A DNA stretch of 44,245 nucleotides from Nocardia takedensis NBRC 100417 (GTDB lineage: Bacteria > Actinomycetota > Actinomycetes > Mycobacteriales > Mycobacteriaceae), in NCBI RefSeq assembly GCF_000308695.1, contig NZ_BAGG01000016.1, forward strand, positions 1-44,245, written 5' to 3'. A model generated the notes under the pieces. The model had not been told where the DNA came from. It ran no database searches and saw nothing but the letters and a program-made list of their open reading frames with translations. Shown here one piece after another: positions 16,860 through 24,451 of this stretch (the stretch's first letter is position 1; each line of letters starts with the position of its first letter). The position numbers and the translations under genes are program-made.

Positions 16860-17642
16860 CTAGGTCACATCGAGGAGTTTTTCGACACCGGTGAGGACAC
16901 CCGGATCGGCCCCCGGGAAGGGCCCCCAGAAATCCGCGCCCGGTTCGGCGGTGAGGTCGAGTTCGGGGGGCGTGCGCCACGACGCCGCCAGGACCAGTCG
17001 GTAGGAGTGCAGGTGGGTCCGCTCGCTGACGCCCGACTTGTCGAACAGTGGATCGCCGACGATCGCGTGCCCGATCCAGGCCAGGTGCACCCGGATCTGA
17101 TGACGTCGCCCCGAGACCGGACGCAGCGCCAGCAGTGTGTACTCGCCCAGGCGGGCCAGAGTCGCGAACTCGGTCACCGAGGGGTAGCGCTTGGTGTCGA
17201 GCAGATCGGCGTCCTCTACAGACCACCGCGTGCGGCCCGCGTCCTCGCGCGTGCGGATCGCCTCGCGCTGCGCCGCGATCCGCACCCGGTTCTTGCGGCC
17301 CACGCTCAGCGGCAGGTCGATCATCCCGCGCTCGGGCAGAGCGGACCCGTGCACGATCGCGAGATAGGTCTTGCGCGCCGTCTGCTTGGTGAACTGCCTG
17401 GTCAGCTCGCCGTGCGCGGCGAGATCCACGGCCAGCAACACCAGACCCGAAGTCACCTTGTCGATGCGGTGCACCGGATACAGGGTCTGCCCGGCCGCCG
17501 CCGCGAGGTCGACGATGTCGGTGTCGTGCCGCTCGCCGGTCACCGAGATGCCGACCGGCTTGTTCAGCGCCAGCACCGCGTCGTCGGCGGTGATCAGGAA
17601 CCGTTCGCGCAGCCCCGGCCACTCCCGTTCCGGATCGGGCAC
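16860..17642 (-). CDS. RluA-family RNA pseudouridine synthase
   Basis: 260 residues from GTG 17642, with a strong AGGAGG nine bases upstream. The catalytic block is YPVHRIDKVTSGLVLLA at about 82-98, with the nucleophilic Asp in the H-R-x-D motif. LALRPVSGRRHQIRVHLAW near residue 180 is the second conserved RluA block, and VGDPLFDKSG follows. There is no N-terminal S4 domain. It would isomerise uridine in rRNA or tRNA; the target site cannot be told. It starts four bases upstream of the cyclase stop-codon boundary spacing expected for coupling (cyclase stop at 17647-17649), so the two are probably one operon. Confidence 0.88.
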   Translation of the reverse strand: MPDPEREWPGLRERFLITADDAVLALNKPVGISVTGERHDTDIVDLAAAAGQTLYPVHRIDKVTSGLVLLAVDLAAHGELTRQFTKQTARKTYLAIVHGSALPERGMIDLPLSVGRKNRVRIAAQREAIRTREDAGRTRWSVEDADLLDTKRYPSVTEFATLARLGEYTLLALRPVSGRRHQIRVHLAWIGHAIVGDPLFDKSGVSERTHLHSYRLVLAASWRTPPELDLTAEPGADFWGPFPGADPGVLTGVEKLLDVT

Positions 17643-17646
17643 GCGC

Positions 17647-18660
17647 TCAGTCCTCCTTCGGGCGCAGCAGGTGCGGACGCAGTCGGTTGAACCCGCGCAC
17701 GCGGACGCTGCGCAGGTTCTGGAGATCGAATTCCGAGTCGCCCGCCAACTGTTTGGCCGCGCCGTCGTCGACCAGGATCGTCCCGGGGCGCGCGACACCG
17801 GTGAGTCGGGAGGCGATGTTGACCACCGAGCCGTAGAGGTCGCCGAGGCGTTGCAGCACGGGACCGTAGGCCAGGGCCACCCGCAGCTCGGGGGTGCCGC
17901 CGACCATCATGGTCGACTCCTGGATGGCCAGCGCGATGCGCGCGGCGTCGCCCGCCGTCTCCGCCGCGAACATGACCTCGTCGCCGACGTTCTTGACCAC
18001 CCAACCGCCGTTGTCGGTGATCGCCGCGGTGGTGGTCGACTCGAACGCCTCGAGCAGCATCGACAGTTCGTCGGGGTGTAGATGCCTGGTCAGCCGGGTG
18101 TAGCCGACCATGTCCGCGAAGCCGACGGCCAGTTCCCTGGTCGAATCCTCGGTGATGTGGCCGTCGAAGGACCGCGACATCGCCGCGGCCAGATGCCGTC
18201 GCCACACATAGGTCTGGATGCGCGCCACCACCGAGGTGGTCTCCTCGGCCGCCGCCAGGGTCAGCGCGGCGATCTCCTCGGGGTCGGTGATGTCGTTCTC
18301 GGCCACGGCGGTGGCGACCCGGTCGGAGATCTCGGCGAACACCAGATCGGCCTGCCATTCCGCGAGGCGGGCCATGCTCAGGCCGAGCGCGCGGGCCGCG
18401 GACGCCTGCTGGCGCATATCGGAGGCGGCGACGACGTTGAGGCCGCGGAAGGACCGCACGGCCTCGACGTCGGAATCGGTGTAGTCGACGGCGTCGTCGG
18501 GATTGGCGGGAAAGCCCAGGGCCGTCCACAGTTTGCGGGAGACGTTGGGGGAGACGCCCGATCGCTGGGCCACCTCGCCCCGGTTGTACCTGCGTTCGCC
18601 GTCGATCAGGTATTCCTCGACGACGGACTGGACGAGCTTGGAGATATCGGGGTCCGCCAT
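17647..18660 (-). CDS. Class III adenylate cyclase with Rv1264-like N-terminal regulatory domain
   Basis: 337 residues. The N-terminal half (about 1-165) is a helical regulatory region resembling the autoinhibitory domain of Rv1264 and Rv2212. The C-terminal cyclase domain has every residue needed in one chain: first metal Asp in GFADMVGYTRL, adenine-selecting Lys and second metal Asp with the usual spacing in VVKNVGDEVMF, and the Asp, Asn and Arg of GDLYGSVVNIASRL. It is therefore expected to be active as a homodimer making cAMP. No membrane segment is present. The pseudouridine synthase gene follows with minimal spacing and a CpdA-type phosphodiesterase lies further downstream. Acid regulation as for Rv1264 is possible but not shown. 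Confidence 0.92.
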   Translation of the reverse strand: MADPDISKLVQSVVEEYLIDGERRYNRGEVAQRSGVSPNVSRKLWTALGFPANPDDAVDYTDSDVEAVRSFRGLNVVAASDMRQQASAARALGLSMARLAEWQADLVFAEISDRVATAVAENDITDPEEIAALTLAAAEETTSVVARIQTYVWRRHLAAAMSRSFDGHITEDSTRELAVGFADMVGYTRLTRHLHPDELSMLLEAFESTTTAAITDNGGWVVKNVGDEVMFAAETAGDAARIALAIQESTMMVGGTPELRVALAYGPVLQRLGDLYGSVVNIASRLTGVARPGTILVDDGAAKQLAGDSEFDLQNLRSVRVRGFNRLRPHLLRPKED

Positions 18661-18721
18661 GCTCGTACCTTACGTGCCGCCACCGCCCCGCCGGCTGTGA
18701 TATTCGGCGACCGTCGGGCGG

Positions 18722-18919
18722 TCATTCCGCGCTGGGAAGGATGGCCAGCACGACGGCCAGGCCGAGCATCAGGCTCGCGCCCGCGAGCAGGGTGAGCACC
18801 GCGGAGGCGGTGAGCACCGCGACCGCGACCGTGAAGGCGACGCAGGCGATGGTGGCCAGGACGGCGGTCCCCACCTCGACACCGGCGATTCGGGTTGGTC
18901 GGTTGTCCGTCACTGTCAT
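18722..18919 (-). CDS. Small two-helix membrane protein, unknown function
   Basis: 65 residues. After a polar start (MTVTDNRPTRIAGVE) come two hydrophobic stretches, VLATIACVAFTVAVAVLTA and LTLLAGASLMLGLAVVLAI, separated by a very short turn. GAGG lies just before the ATG. Third codon positions are strongly G/C, as in neighbouring real genes. It lies 61 bases upstream of the cyclase gene on the same strand and could be co-transcribed. No family was recognised. Confidence 0.6.
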   Translation of the reverse strand: MTVTDNRPTRIAGVEVGTAVLATIACVAFTVAVAVLTASAVLTLLAGASLMLGLAVVLAILPSAE

Positions 18920-19175
18920 ACCTCGCTGAATACCCGTTCGTGGTCGTTACGAAACCGTGACAACCGGGAACCGGTCGGTGCACGACGTGTACGGACGGGT
19001 CGATGCGACTGCGCCCCAACGTTTTCGGTCGAACAGGGTCGACCGCACATCGTGGCACGAACGAGACGTCCGGCGCATCGGGAATATCCCTGACGTCGTG
19101 CCCCCAATTCCTGCGGCGCACGAACAGAGGACACCGCCCGAGCCTCGGCAATCACGCGGCAAACGGTGAGACGAG
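18920..19175. other. Divergent promoter region, no gene seen
   Basis: Together with the palindrome at 19176 this forms a 327-base gap between the small membrane gene and the sigma-factor operon. GGGAACCGG near 18966 resembles an ECF sigma -35 element, but no convincing -10 partner was found. Short overlapping frames on both strands have no protein features. Confidence 0.5.
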
Positions 19176-19199
19176 CGTCACGTCATAATGGACGTGACG
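19176..19199. promoter_or_regulatory. Perfect palindrome upstream of the sigma/Asp23 operon
   Basis: CGTCACGTC and GACGTGACG are exact reverse complements around ATAATG (9+6+9). CATAAT at 19184-19189, in the centre, differs by one base from a consensus -10 hexamer. The sigma-factor start lies 47 bases downstream. A protein bound here would cover the -10, so it is a candidate operator for the whole operon; the binding protein is unknown. Confidence 0.7.
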
Positions 19200-19246
19200 A
19201 ATCCGCGGCCCCGGTGTCCCAGAGGACGAGTGGTGCAGGAGGTGGC

Positions 19247-19801
19247 GTGACCACGATCGACGCGGTGACCGACGACGCGACCCTGGTCAGCAGGGCGCGC
19301 GACGGCGATGTGCGGGCCTACGAACAGCTCGTCGTGCGGACCCAGGGCCGGATGTTCCGGCTCGCGACCAAAATGCTGGCCAATCGCTCCGACGCCGAGG
19401 ACGTCGTGCAGGAGGTGTACCTCGACGCCTGGCGGCGACTTCCGCAACTGGAAGCCGACGGCGCCTTCGTGAGCTGGCTGTATCGCATGACGACCAACCG
19501 GTGCCTCAACGTCATCCGGGCGCGGCGACCCGCCGTCGACCTCGACCCCGACGACACCGAATCGCCGCGCTCGGACGCACGACCCGAGCACGCGGCACAG
19601 GTCAGCGGACAACTGCGCGCGCTCAACGAGGCGCTGGGGACGCTGACCCCCGAGCAGCGGGCCTGCTGGCTGCTGCGCGAACTGGACGGACTGTCCTACG
19701 CGGAGATCGCGGACATCGTCGGTGCGAACACCACCGCCGTGCGCGGTCGCATCGCGCGGGCACGAGCGCAACTGGCGGAGGTGATGAAGCCGTGGCGATG
19801 A
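19247..19801 (+). CDS. ECF-type RNA polymerase sigma factor
   Basis: 184 residues from GTG 19247, with AGGAGG four bases upstream. Region 2 spans about 20-90 (RMFRLATKMLANRSDAEDVV, then QEVYLDAWRRLP, WLYRMTTNRCLNVIR). Region 4 spans about 125-180 (LTPEQRACWLLRELDGLSYA, then EIADIVGANTTAVRGRIARA). Regions 1.1 and 3 are missing, as expected for an ECF factor. The stop overlaps the start of the zinc anti-sigma/Asp23 gene, the usual arrangement for a sigma factor and its inhibitor. It presumably directs transcription of this envelope-stress operon; autoregulation is inferred. Confidence 0.93.
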   Translation: MTTIDAVTDDATLVSRARDGDVRAYEQLVVRTQGRMFRLATKMLANRSDAEDVVQEVYLDAWRRLPQLEADGAFVSWLYRMTTNRCLNVIRARRPAVDLDPDDTESPRSDARPEHAAQVSGQLRALNEALGTLTPEQRACWLLRELDGLSYAEIADIVGANTTAVRGRIARARAQLAEVMKPWR

Positions 19802-20376
19802 ACAGCACGACCGAGGAACAGGAGTACCGACTGCCCTGCGGGCGCGAGGTCGACCAGGTCTGGGACCGACTCGACGCCGTACGGGCCGGCTTCGGCGACG
19901 AACACGACCTGACCTGCCCGCACTGCGCGGCGGCGCGCGAGAGCCTGCTCGCCCTGCGCGCGGCCACCGCCGAACTGGTCGCCGAACCCGAACCGACCCC
20001 GCCCGACCTGGTCGGTCGCATCATGTCGGCCGTCCGCGCCGAAGCCCGCCGCGGTCGCGGAATCGCGCTGCCCACCCCGCACCCCGGCGCGGTCGAGGTC
20101 AGCGAACAGGCGGTGGCCGCCGTCCTGCGCTACGCCGTGGACACCGTGCCCGGCGTGCGCGCGCGACACTGCCGCATCCGGGTCGCCGACGGCGCGCACC
20201 GCGTCGAGGTGGAGATGTCGGTGGCGATCACCCTCGGCCGCACCACCGTCGACCAGGCGCTGCCGCTGATCCGCGAACGCGTCGCCACCGCGCTGGACAC
20301 CCGCATCGGGTTGGTCCTGGGCAGGCTCGACATCGTGGTCGCCGACGTCCTGCCCGATTCGGACGGTGCGCGATGA
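19792..20376 (+). CDS. Zinc-type anti-sigma domain fused to an Asp23-like domain
   Basis: 194 residues from GTG 19792, with GGAGG ten bases upstream; an ATG six bases on is in frame. The first 60 residues have C16, then H38-D-L-T-C42-P-H-C45. This is the H-x3-C-x2-C motif of zinc anti-sigma (ZAS) proteins, with an upstream cysteine placed as in RsrA. Residues from about 85 onward (VEVSEQAVAAVLRYAVDTVP, later RIRVADGAHRVEVEMSVAI) match the Asp23/Gls24 fold found in the next genes. It has no membrane segment. The gene overlaps the sigma factor stop. It likely holds the sigma factor inactive through the ZAS part while the Asp23 part docks on other Asp23 proteins or AmaP. This assignment is from motifs and context. 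Confidence 0.8.
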   Translation: MAMNSTTEEQEYRLPCGREVDQVWDRLDAVRAGFGDEHDLTCPHCAAARESLLALRAATAELVAEPEPTPPDLVGRIMSAVRAEARRGRGIALPTPHPGAVEVSEQAVAAVLRYAVDTVPGVRARHCRIRVADGAHRVEVEMSVAITLGRTTVDQALPLIRERVATALDTRIGLVLGRLDIVVADVLPDSDGAR

Positions 20377-20744
20377 CCGACGCGACCGCGCAGATCGTCG
20401 TCGAGGACCGGGTGCTGGCCGCCGTCGCCGCGCGCGCCGCGCTGGCCACCCCGGGAGTGTCACGACTCGAACCCGGAATGCGCGGACTGGTGTCGAGCCT
20501 GGTCCGGGTGGGTAAGCAGCGCTGGACGGGCGCCGAGCCCGCCCCCGCCGAAGGCGTGCGGGTCCGGCGCGACGGCGCAGCGCTGTCCGTCCACGTGGAC
20601 GTCGTCCTCACCGCCGGACGTCGAGTCGCGACGGTCGGCGCGGCCGTGCAACAGGAGGTGTCCCGGGTGGTGGCGGAACAGACCGGTCAGCAGGTGACCG
20701 CGGTGACGGTCGCGGTGACCGACATCGAACCGGAGTGGTCGTGA
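20373..20744 (+). CDS. Asp23/Gls24-family protein (short, divergent)
   Basis: 123 residues; its ATG overlaps the previous stop (ATGA). VEDRVLAAVAARAALATPGV at about 10-29 and the strand-helix run SVHVDVVLTAGRRVATVGAA are the Asp23 pattern, which ends with VTAVTVAVTDIE as in Asp23 C-termini. No signal or membrane segment. It is the third gene of the sigma operon and probably a soluble or membrane-associated envelope stress protein. Confidence 0.78.
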   Translation: MTDATAQIVVEDRVLAAVAARAALATPGVSRLEPGMRGLVSSLVRVGKQRWTGAEPAPAEGVRVRRDGAALSVHVDVVLTAGRRVATVGAAVQQEVSRVVAEQTGQQVTAVTVAVTDIEPEWS

Positions 20745-21214
20745 GCGCGGTGACCGCCGCGATCCTCGACGCGATCGACTCGGTACCCGGTCTGCGTCCC
20801 GCTGCCCCCGTGGCCGACATTCCGCGCTGGTGGCGGGCCGACGCGCGCGGCGCCGCCGTCGACGTGACCGCGGCCCGGGTCGAGGTGCGCGTGGTGGCCA
20901 CCGCGCTGCCGCTGCCGCCGCTGCTCGAACGGGCCGCCGCCGCGGTGCGTGCCGCGCTCGCCGAGACCGAATGGTCGCGGGCGCCGGTGCGGTTGATCGT
21001 CACCGAACTCGACGCGAGCGCCTTCCGCTCCGAGGAATCCGCCGCCGTCGCAGCGGGTTCCACCGCACCGCTGCCGACAGCTGTCGACACCGCCGATCAC
21101 GCCGCGCAGGCCGATGTCGAGGTCGATTTGACCGCGCCCGTTGATGATTCGGAGAACGGGGGCCGCGCTGAGGACGCCCGAGAACGACCCGAGCCCCGAA
21201 AGGACGTTACCTAG
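20741..21214 (+). CDS. Asp23-operon protein with divergent Asp23-like fold
   Basis: 157 residues from GTG 20741, which overlaps the previous stop (GTGA); a GTG six bases upstream is also in frame. The N-terminal part (AILDAIDSVPGLRP, then VTAARVEVRVVATALPLPPL) has the strand and helix order of the Asp23 family but is more divergent. PVRLIVTELD resembles the family's last strand. The C-terminal 45 residues are acidic and probably disordered. It is conserved in position within the operon; function unknown. Confidence 0.7.
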   Translation: MSAVTAAILDAIDSVPGLRPAAPVADIPRWWRADARGAAVDVTAARVEVRVVATALPLPPLLERAAAAVRAALAETEWSRAPVRLIVTELDASAFRSEESAAVAAGSTAPLPTAVDTADHAAQADVEVDLTAPVDDSENGGRAEDARERPEPRKDVT

Positions 21215-21303
21215 CTCACACCGATCGCCCCGTGCCGAATCGGCGCGACCGGTGTCCTACCGAATAAGCACCACAACAGAATTCGAGTCGATCAGGAGGA
21301 ACC

Positions 21304-21786
21304 ATGAGCGCGACCACCACCGACACCAAGAACGACACCCCTGCCGCGGCCGCCGAACGTCCGTCCACGAGTGTCACCAAAGTCAGCGCGCTCACCAGCG
21401 AACAGGGCACCACGACCATCGCCGACATCGTCGTGCAGAAGGTCGCCGGACTCGCCGCCCGCGAAGTGCGCGGCGTGCACGACCTCGGCGCGGGCGCGGC
21501 ACGGGCCTTCGGCGCGATCCGCGACCGCATCCCCGGCGCGTCCGCCAGCATCGGCCAAGGCGTCTCGGTCGAGGTGGGGGAGACCCAGGCCGCCGTCGAC
21601 CTCGAACTCGTCGTCGAATACGGCGTCGCCATCGCCGAATTGGCGCGCGCGGTGCGCCGCAATGTCATCAACGCGATCGAACAGATGACCGGCCTGAGCG
21701 TCGTCGAGGTCAACATCAACGTCAACGACGTGTTCATCCCCGGCGACGACGACGAGGACACCGCGCGCCCCAGCCGGGTGCAGTGA
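21304..21786 (+). CDS. Asp23/Gls24-family envelope stress response protein
   Basis: 160 residues, with AGGAGGA just upstream. This is the most typical Asp23 protein of the operon: TTTIADIVVQKVAGLAAREV near 37-56, VSVEVGETQAAVDLELVVEY near 96-115, and GLSVVEVNINVNDVF near the end. An Ala/Thr-rich N-terminal tail of about 35 residues precedes the domain and the last 15 residues are acidic. In firmicutes Asp23 is a very abundant protein held at the membrane by AmaP; an AmaP-like gene closes this operon. The 89-base gap before it is the only sizeable one in the operon, so an internal promoter is possible. Confidence 0.9.
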   Translation: MSATTTDTKNDTPAAAAERPSTSVTKVSALTSEQGTTTIADIVVQKVAGLAAREVRGVHDLGAGAARAFGAIRDRIPGASASIGQGVSVEVGETQAAVDLELVVEYGVAIAELARAVRRNVINAIEQMTGLSVVEVNINVNDVFIPGDDDEDTARPSRVQ

Positions 21787-21974
21787 TGAGCGCGACCACG
21801 CTGTGTCTGCTGGTCGGGCTCGCGCTCGGATTCGCCGCGGCCTTCGGCGGATTCGGCGCGTTGACGATCGTGCTGCTGTTCGGCCTGGTCGGCCTGCTGA
21901 TCGGCCGCTGGCTCGACGGTGAACTCGATCTGGCCGGGCTGATCAGGTCCGCGCAGCGCCGGGACCGTCGATGA
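21786..21974 (+). CDS. DUF2273-type small membrane protein
   Basis: 62 residues. One long hydrophobic hairpin (LCLLVGLALGFAAAFGGFGA, then LTIVLLFGLVGLLIGRWLDG) is followed by a basic tail SAQRRDRR. Size and shape match DUF2273 proteins, which accompany Asp23 and AmaP genes in firmicutes and actinobacteria. Its ATG overlaps the stop of the Asp23 gene and its stop overlaps the next start, so the translation is coupled on both sides. Confidence 0.82.
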   Translation: MSATTLCLLVGLALGFAAAFGGFGALTIVLLFGLVGLLIGRWLDGELDLAGLIRSAQRRDRR

Positions 21975-22294
21975 CCGCGATCGCGGAGGCGGCGCTGCCC
22001 GGCCGCACCACCCTCGCGCCCCGGGTGGTGCGGCGCATCGCCGAACAGGCGGCCCGCGAGGTCGACGGTGTGGCGGGCGCGGTCGACGCCGACGCCGAGA
22101 TCAGCGGCGACCGAACCTCGTTGGCCGTGCGCCTGGGCGTGACCTATCCGCGCCCGGTCACGGCGGTGACCGAGGCGTGCCGCGCCCACCTGGTCCGGCG
22201 GACCGGCGAACTGACCGGGCTCACCGTGGCCGCGGTCGACATCGTGGTCACCGAATTGAGTTCCGCGAACACCGACGGACGGAGAGTGCGATGA
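21971..22294 (+). CDS. Asp23/Gls24-family protein
   Basis: 107 residues. VVRRIAEQAAREVDGVAGAV near 19-38 and SLAVRLGVTYPRPVTAV then LTGLTVAAVDIVVTEL follow the Asp23 domain along its length. ATG overlaps the previous stop. No membrane segment. It is the fourth or fifth Asp23-type domain of the operon, suggesting hetero-oligomers. Confidence 0.83.
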   Translation: MTAIAEAALPGRTTLAPRVVRRIAEQAAREVDGVAGAVDADAEISGDRTSLAVRLGVTYPRPVTAVTEACRAHLVRRTGELTGLTVAAVDIVVTELSSANTDGRRVR

Positions 22295-22827
22295 TCCGGC
22301 GACCTCGCCGCGTCACCCCGGCGGTTCTGGTGGCCCTGGCGCTGCTGGGACTCAGTGTGGCGGTGGGCGTCTCGCTCGCCCAGCGCCTGCTCGACACCTC
22401 GCAATATCTGTCCTACGACACCGTCGCCACGGAACTGCACGCGCGCACCTGGAGCGATCCGCTCGTGCTGATCGTCGGCATCGTCGTCGCCGTGCTGGGC
22501 GCGGCGCTGCTGGTGGCGGCGCTGTGGCCGGGGCGGCCCGCGGTCCTGCCGCTGGCCGACGGTGACGATTTGCGCGCCGGCGTCTCGCGCGGCGGACTGC
22601 GCACCGCGCTGCGCAACGCGGCGAGCACCGTCGACGGCGTCGAGTCGCCCCGCGTCGGGGTGCGCCGCAAGGTCGTCACCGTGCGCGGCGACGCCTGGCG
22701 CAGCGACACCGACGGCGTCGCCGACCAGGTGTGCTCGGCGGTGAACCGGCGCGTCCAAGAGATCGGCTCGCCCGTGCGCCGCGTCCGCGCCCGCCTGCGC
22801 GCACCGCGACTGGGAGGCGAATCGTGA
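22291..22827 (+). CDS. DUF6286-like two-helix membrane protein of the Asp23 operon
   Basis: 178 residues; ATG overlaps the previous stop. Two membrane segments: PAVLVALALLGLSVAVGVSL near 10-29 and PLVLIVGIVVAVLGAALLVA near 57-76. The cytoplasmic C-terminal 90 residues have an Asp23-like strand-helix pattern (RTALRNAASTVDGVESPRVG, then RRKVVTVRGDAWR). It resembles the DUF6286 proteins seen in actinobacterial Asp23 clusters. Likely a second membrane anchor for the Asp23 assembly. Confidence 0.75.
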   Translation: MIRRPRRVTPAVLVALALLGLSVAVGVSLAQRLLDTSQYLSYDTVATELHARTWSDPLVLIVGIVVAVLGAALLVAALWPGRPAVLPLADGDDLRAGVSRGGLRTALRNAASTVDGVESPRVGVRRKVVTVRGDAWRSDTDGVADQVCSAVNRRVQEIGSPVRRVRARLRAPRLGGES

Positions 22828-23399
22828 ACGGCGTCAACCGGCCCGCCGCGCTCAACCGGACCCTGCTCGGCCTGCTCGGCGTCCTGCTGCTCGCGGCCGG
22901 CGGATTCCTGGTGGCCGCCCACTACGGGAGACTGCGCGACATCGACGCGGGCGCACCGCTGGTCCCGGGCACCGCGGCCCCGCCGACCTGGGTGTTCTGG
23001 GCGGTCCTCGCCGGCGCGGTGATCCTCGGACTGCTCAGCCTGCGCTGGCTGGCGGCCCAACTGTTCCGGCTGCCACGGCCGGTCACCTGGCGGACCCGAC
23101 CGGCCGAATCCGCGGGCACCACCGTGCTCGCCTCCGCGACCGCCGCCGCCCCGGTCGCCGCCGATATCGAGACCTACGACGGCGTCCGCTCGGCCACGGC
23201 CTGGCTCGGCGGCGAACGCTCCGCCCCGGAACTGCACCTGATCGTCACCGCGGAACCCGCCGCCGACGTCGCCGAACTGCGCCGCCGCATCCTCGCCCAC
23301 GCCGTGGCGCGCCTGCGCGAAGCGCTCGAGGTCGAGGTCATCCCGGTCAGCATGGAGTTGCGTTTCGAGGAGGACCGCCGCCCCGCGCGGGTGCGCTGA
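22824..23399 (+). CDS. amaP: AmaP-like membrane anchor of Asp23 proteins
   Basis: 191 residues from GTG 22824, with GGGAGG upstream, overlapping the previous stop. Two membrane segments enclose a short loop: LLGLLGVLLLAAGGFLVAAH at about 14-33 and VFWAVLAGAVILGLLSLRWL near 57-76. A cytoplasmic region follows with SAPELHLIVTAEPAADVAEL, as in the alkaline shock response membrane anchor protein AmaP. AmaP tethers Asp23 to the membrane in Staphylococcus aureus; the same is inferred here. It closes the operon. Confidence 0.82.
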   Translation: MNGVNRPAALNRTLLGLLGVLLLAAGGFLVAAHYGRLRDIDAGAPLVPGTAAPPTWVFWAVLAGAVILGLLSLRWLAAQLFRLPRPVTWRTRPAESAGTTVLASATAAAPVAADIETYDGVRSATAWLGGERSAPELHLIVTAEPAADVAELRRRILAHAVARLREALEVEVIPVSMELRFEEDRRPARVR

Positions 23400-23415
23400 C
23401 CGGCATGATGGAGCG

Positions 23416-24258
23416 ATGAGTTCGGATCTCGGTGACGGGGCCGTCGATCGGATGGTCGACGCCGACGGCGGCCCCGTGCACGTGCGCGTCGACGGGCCCG
23501 ACGACGCGCCCGCGCTCCTGTTCGTGCACGGTTTCAGCGGCTCGATCCACTGGTTCGACGACCTCACCGCACTGCTCGTCCCCGATTTCCGCGTGCTGCG
23601 CGTCGACCTGCGCGGCCACGGCCGCACCGGCGGTCACACCGGACTCGATCCCGAATCCCAATCCCGTGCCCTGGTTTCCGTCCTCGACGTCCTGAACGCG
23701 CGTGAGGTCTTCGCTCTCGGCCACTCCTTCGGCGCCGACGTCGTCCTCGCCCTGGCGCGCCGTACCGACCGCGTGCGCGAGGTCGGAATCCTCGGTCAGG
23801 CACCGGACTACAGCTACGCCACCCTCCCGCCCGGCGGCGAGATCATGGCACTGCCCGTCCTCGGCGGCCTACTGCACCGCCTCGCACCGACTTTCGCGGT
23901 CCGGCAAGGGTTGCGCACCGGCGTCGCACCGGGATTCCCCGTCGACAACGCCTTCGCCGACCCGATGACCCCCGTGCGCGACCACCGCGCGATGAGCCCC
24001 GCCATGTACGGGATCGTGCTGGCGCAGCGGCGGAAACGGTTGGCCGCCGACCCGCTCGACGCGCAGGTCCGCGCACTCGGCAAGCCCTGCCTGGTGATTC
24101 ACGGCGACCGCGATCGCATGTACGACGTCGACCGCACCGTCGCCCGCTACCGCGCCGCGGGCGCCACCGTCGAAATCGTGACCGGCGCGGGGCATTCCCC
24201 CAATGTGGAGCGGCCCCACGAAGTCGCGCGCATCCTGCGCGCCCATCTCGCGCGCTGA
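23416..24258 (+). CDS. Alpha/beta hydrolase
   Basis: 280 residues. The oxyanion segment LLFVHGFSGSIHWF lies near 35-48, nucleophile elbow ALGHSFGADVVLAL near 97-110, acid region VIHGDRDRMYDVD near 227 and histidine GAGHSPNVERP near 257. All triad members are present. No signal peptide. It starts 16 bases after the AmaP stop and could be transcribed with the operon, but its product is a generic soluble hydrolase with no specific substrate clue. Confidence 0.88.
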   Translation: MSSDLGDGAVDRMVDADGGPVHVRVDGPDDAPALLFVHGFSGSIHWFDDLTALLVPDFRVLRVDLRGHGRTGGHTGLDPESQSRALVSVLDVLNAREVFALGHSFGADVVLALARRTDRVREVGILGQAPDYSYATLPPGGEIMALPVLGGLLHRLAPTFAVRQGLRTGVAPGFPVDNAFADPMTPVRDHRAMSPAMYGIVLAQRRKRLAADPLDAQVRALGKPCLVIHGDRDRMYDVDRTVARYRAAGATVEIVTGAGHSPNVERPHEVARILRAHLAR

Positions 24259-24373
24259 ATATTCCGACGATTCTTTATTTGTTCGTTATCTCCTCCGGGT
24301 GTGTTCGACTTTGTCCGGACCGTGATATGCCGAAAGATCGGTCCTCGGATCCACAGGACGCACCGTGATGTTT

Positions 24374-24389
24374 TTCGAATCCATTCGAA
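24374..24389. promoter_or_regulatory. Inverted repeat upstream of the NlpC/P60 gene
   Basis: Two copies of the palindrome TTCGAA, four bases apart (TTCGAATCCATTCGAA), lie 62 bases before the start within an AT-richer leader. Could be a regulator site; no binding protein is known from the sequence. Confidence 0.4.
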
Positions 24390-24451
24390 GGCCGTGGTGA
24401 ACAGTGAGTGTCCGACCTCGGCCGACGATATGAGCATCGGAGGACCGAACA

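Noticed and set aside
24259..24451. Possible c-di-AMP (ydaO-type) riboswitch before the NlpC/P60 gene
   Set aside because: Expected for some cell-wall hydrolase genes, but I could not build the conserved pairing from this leader.
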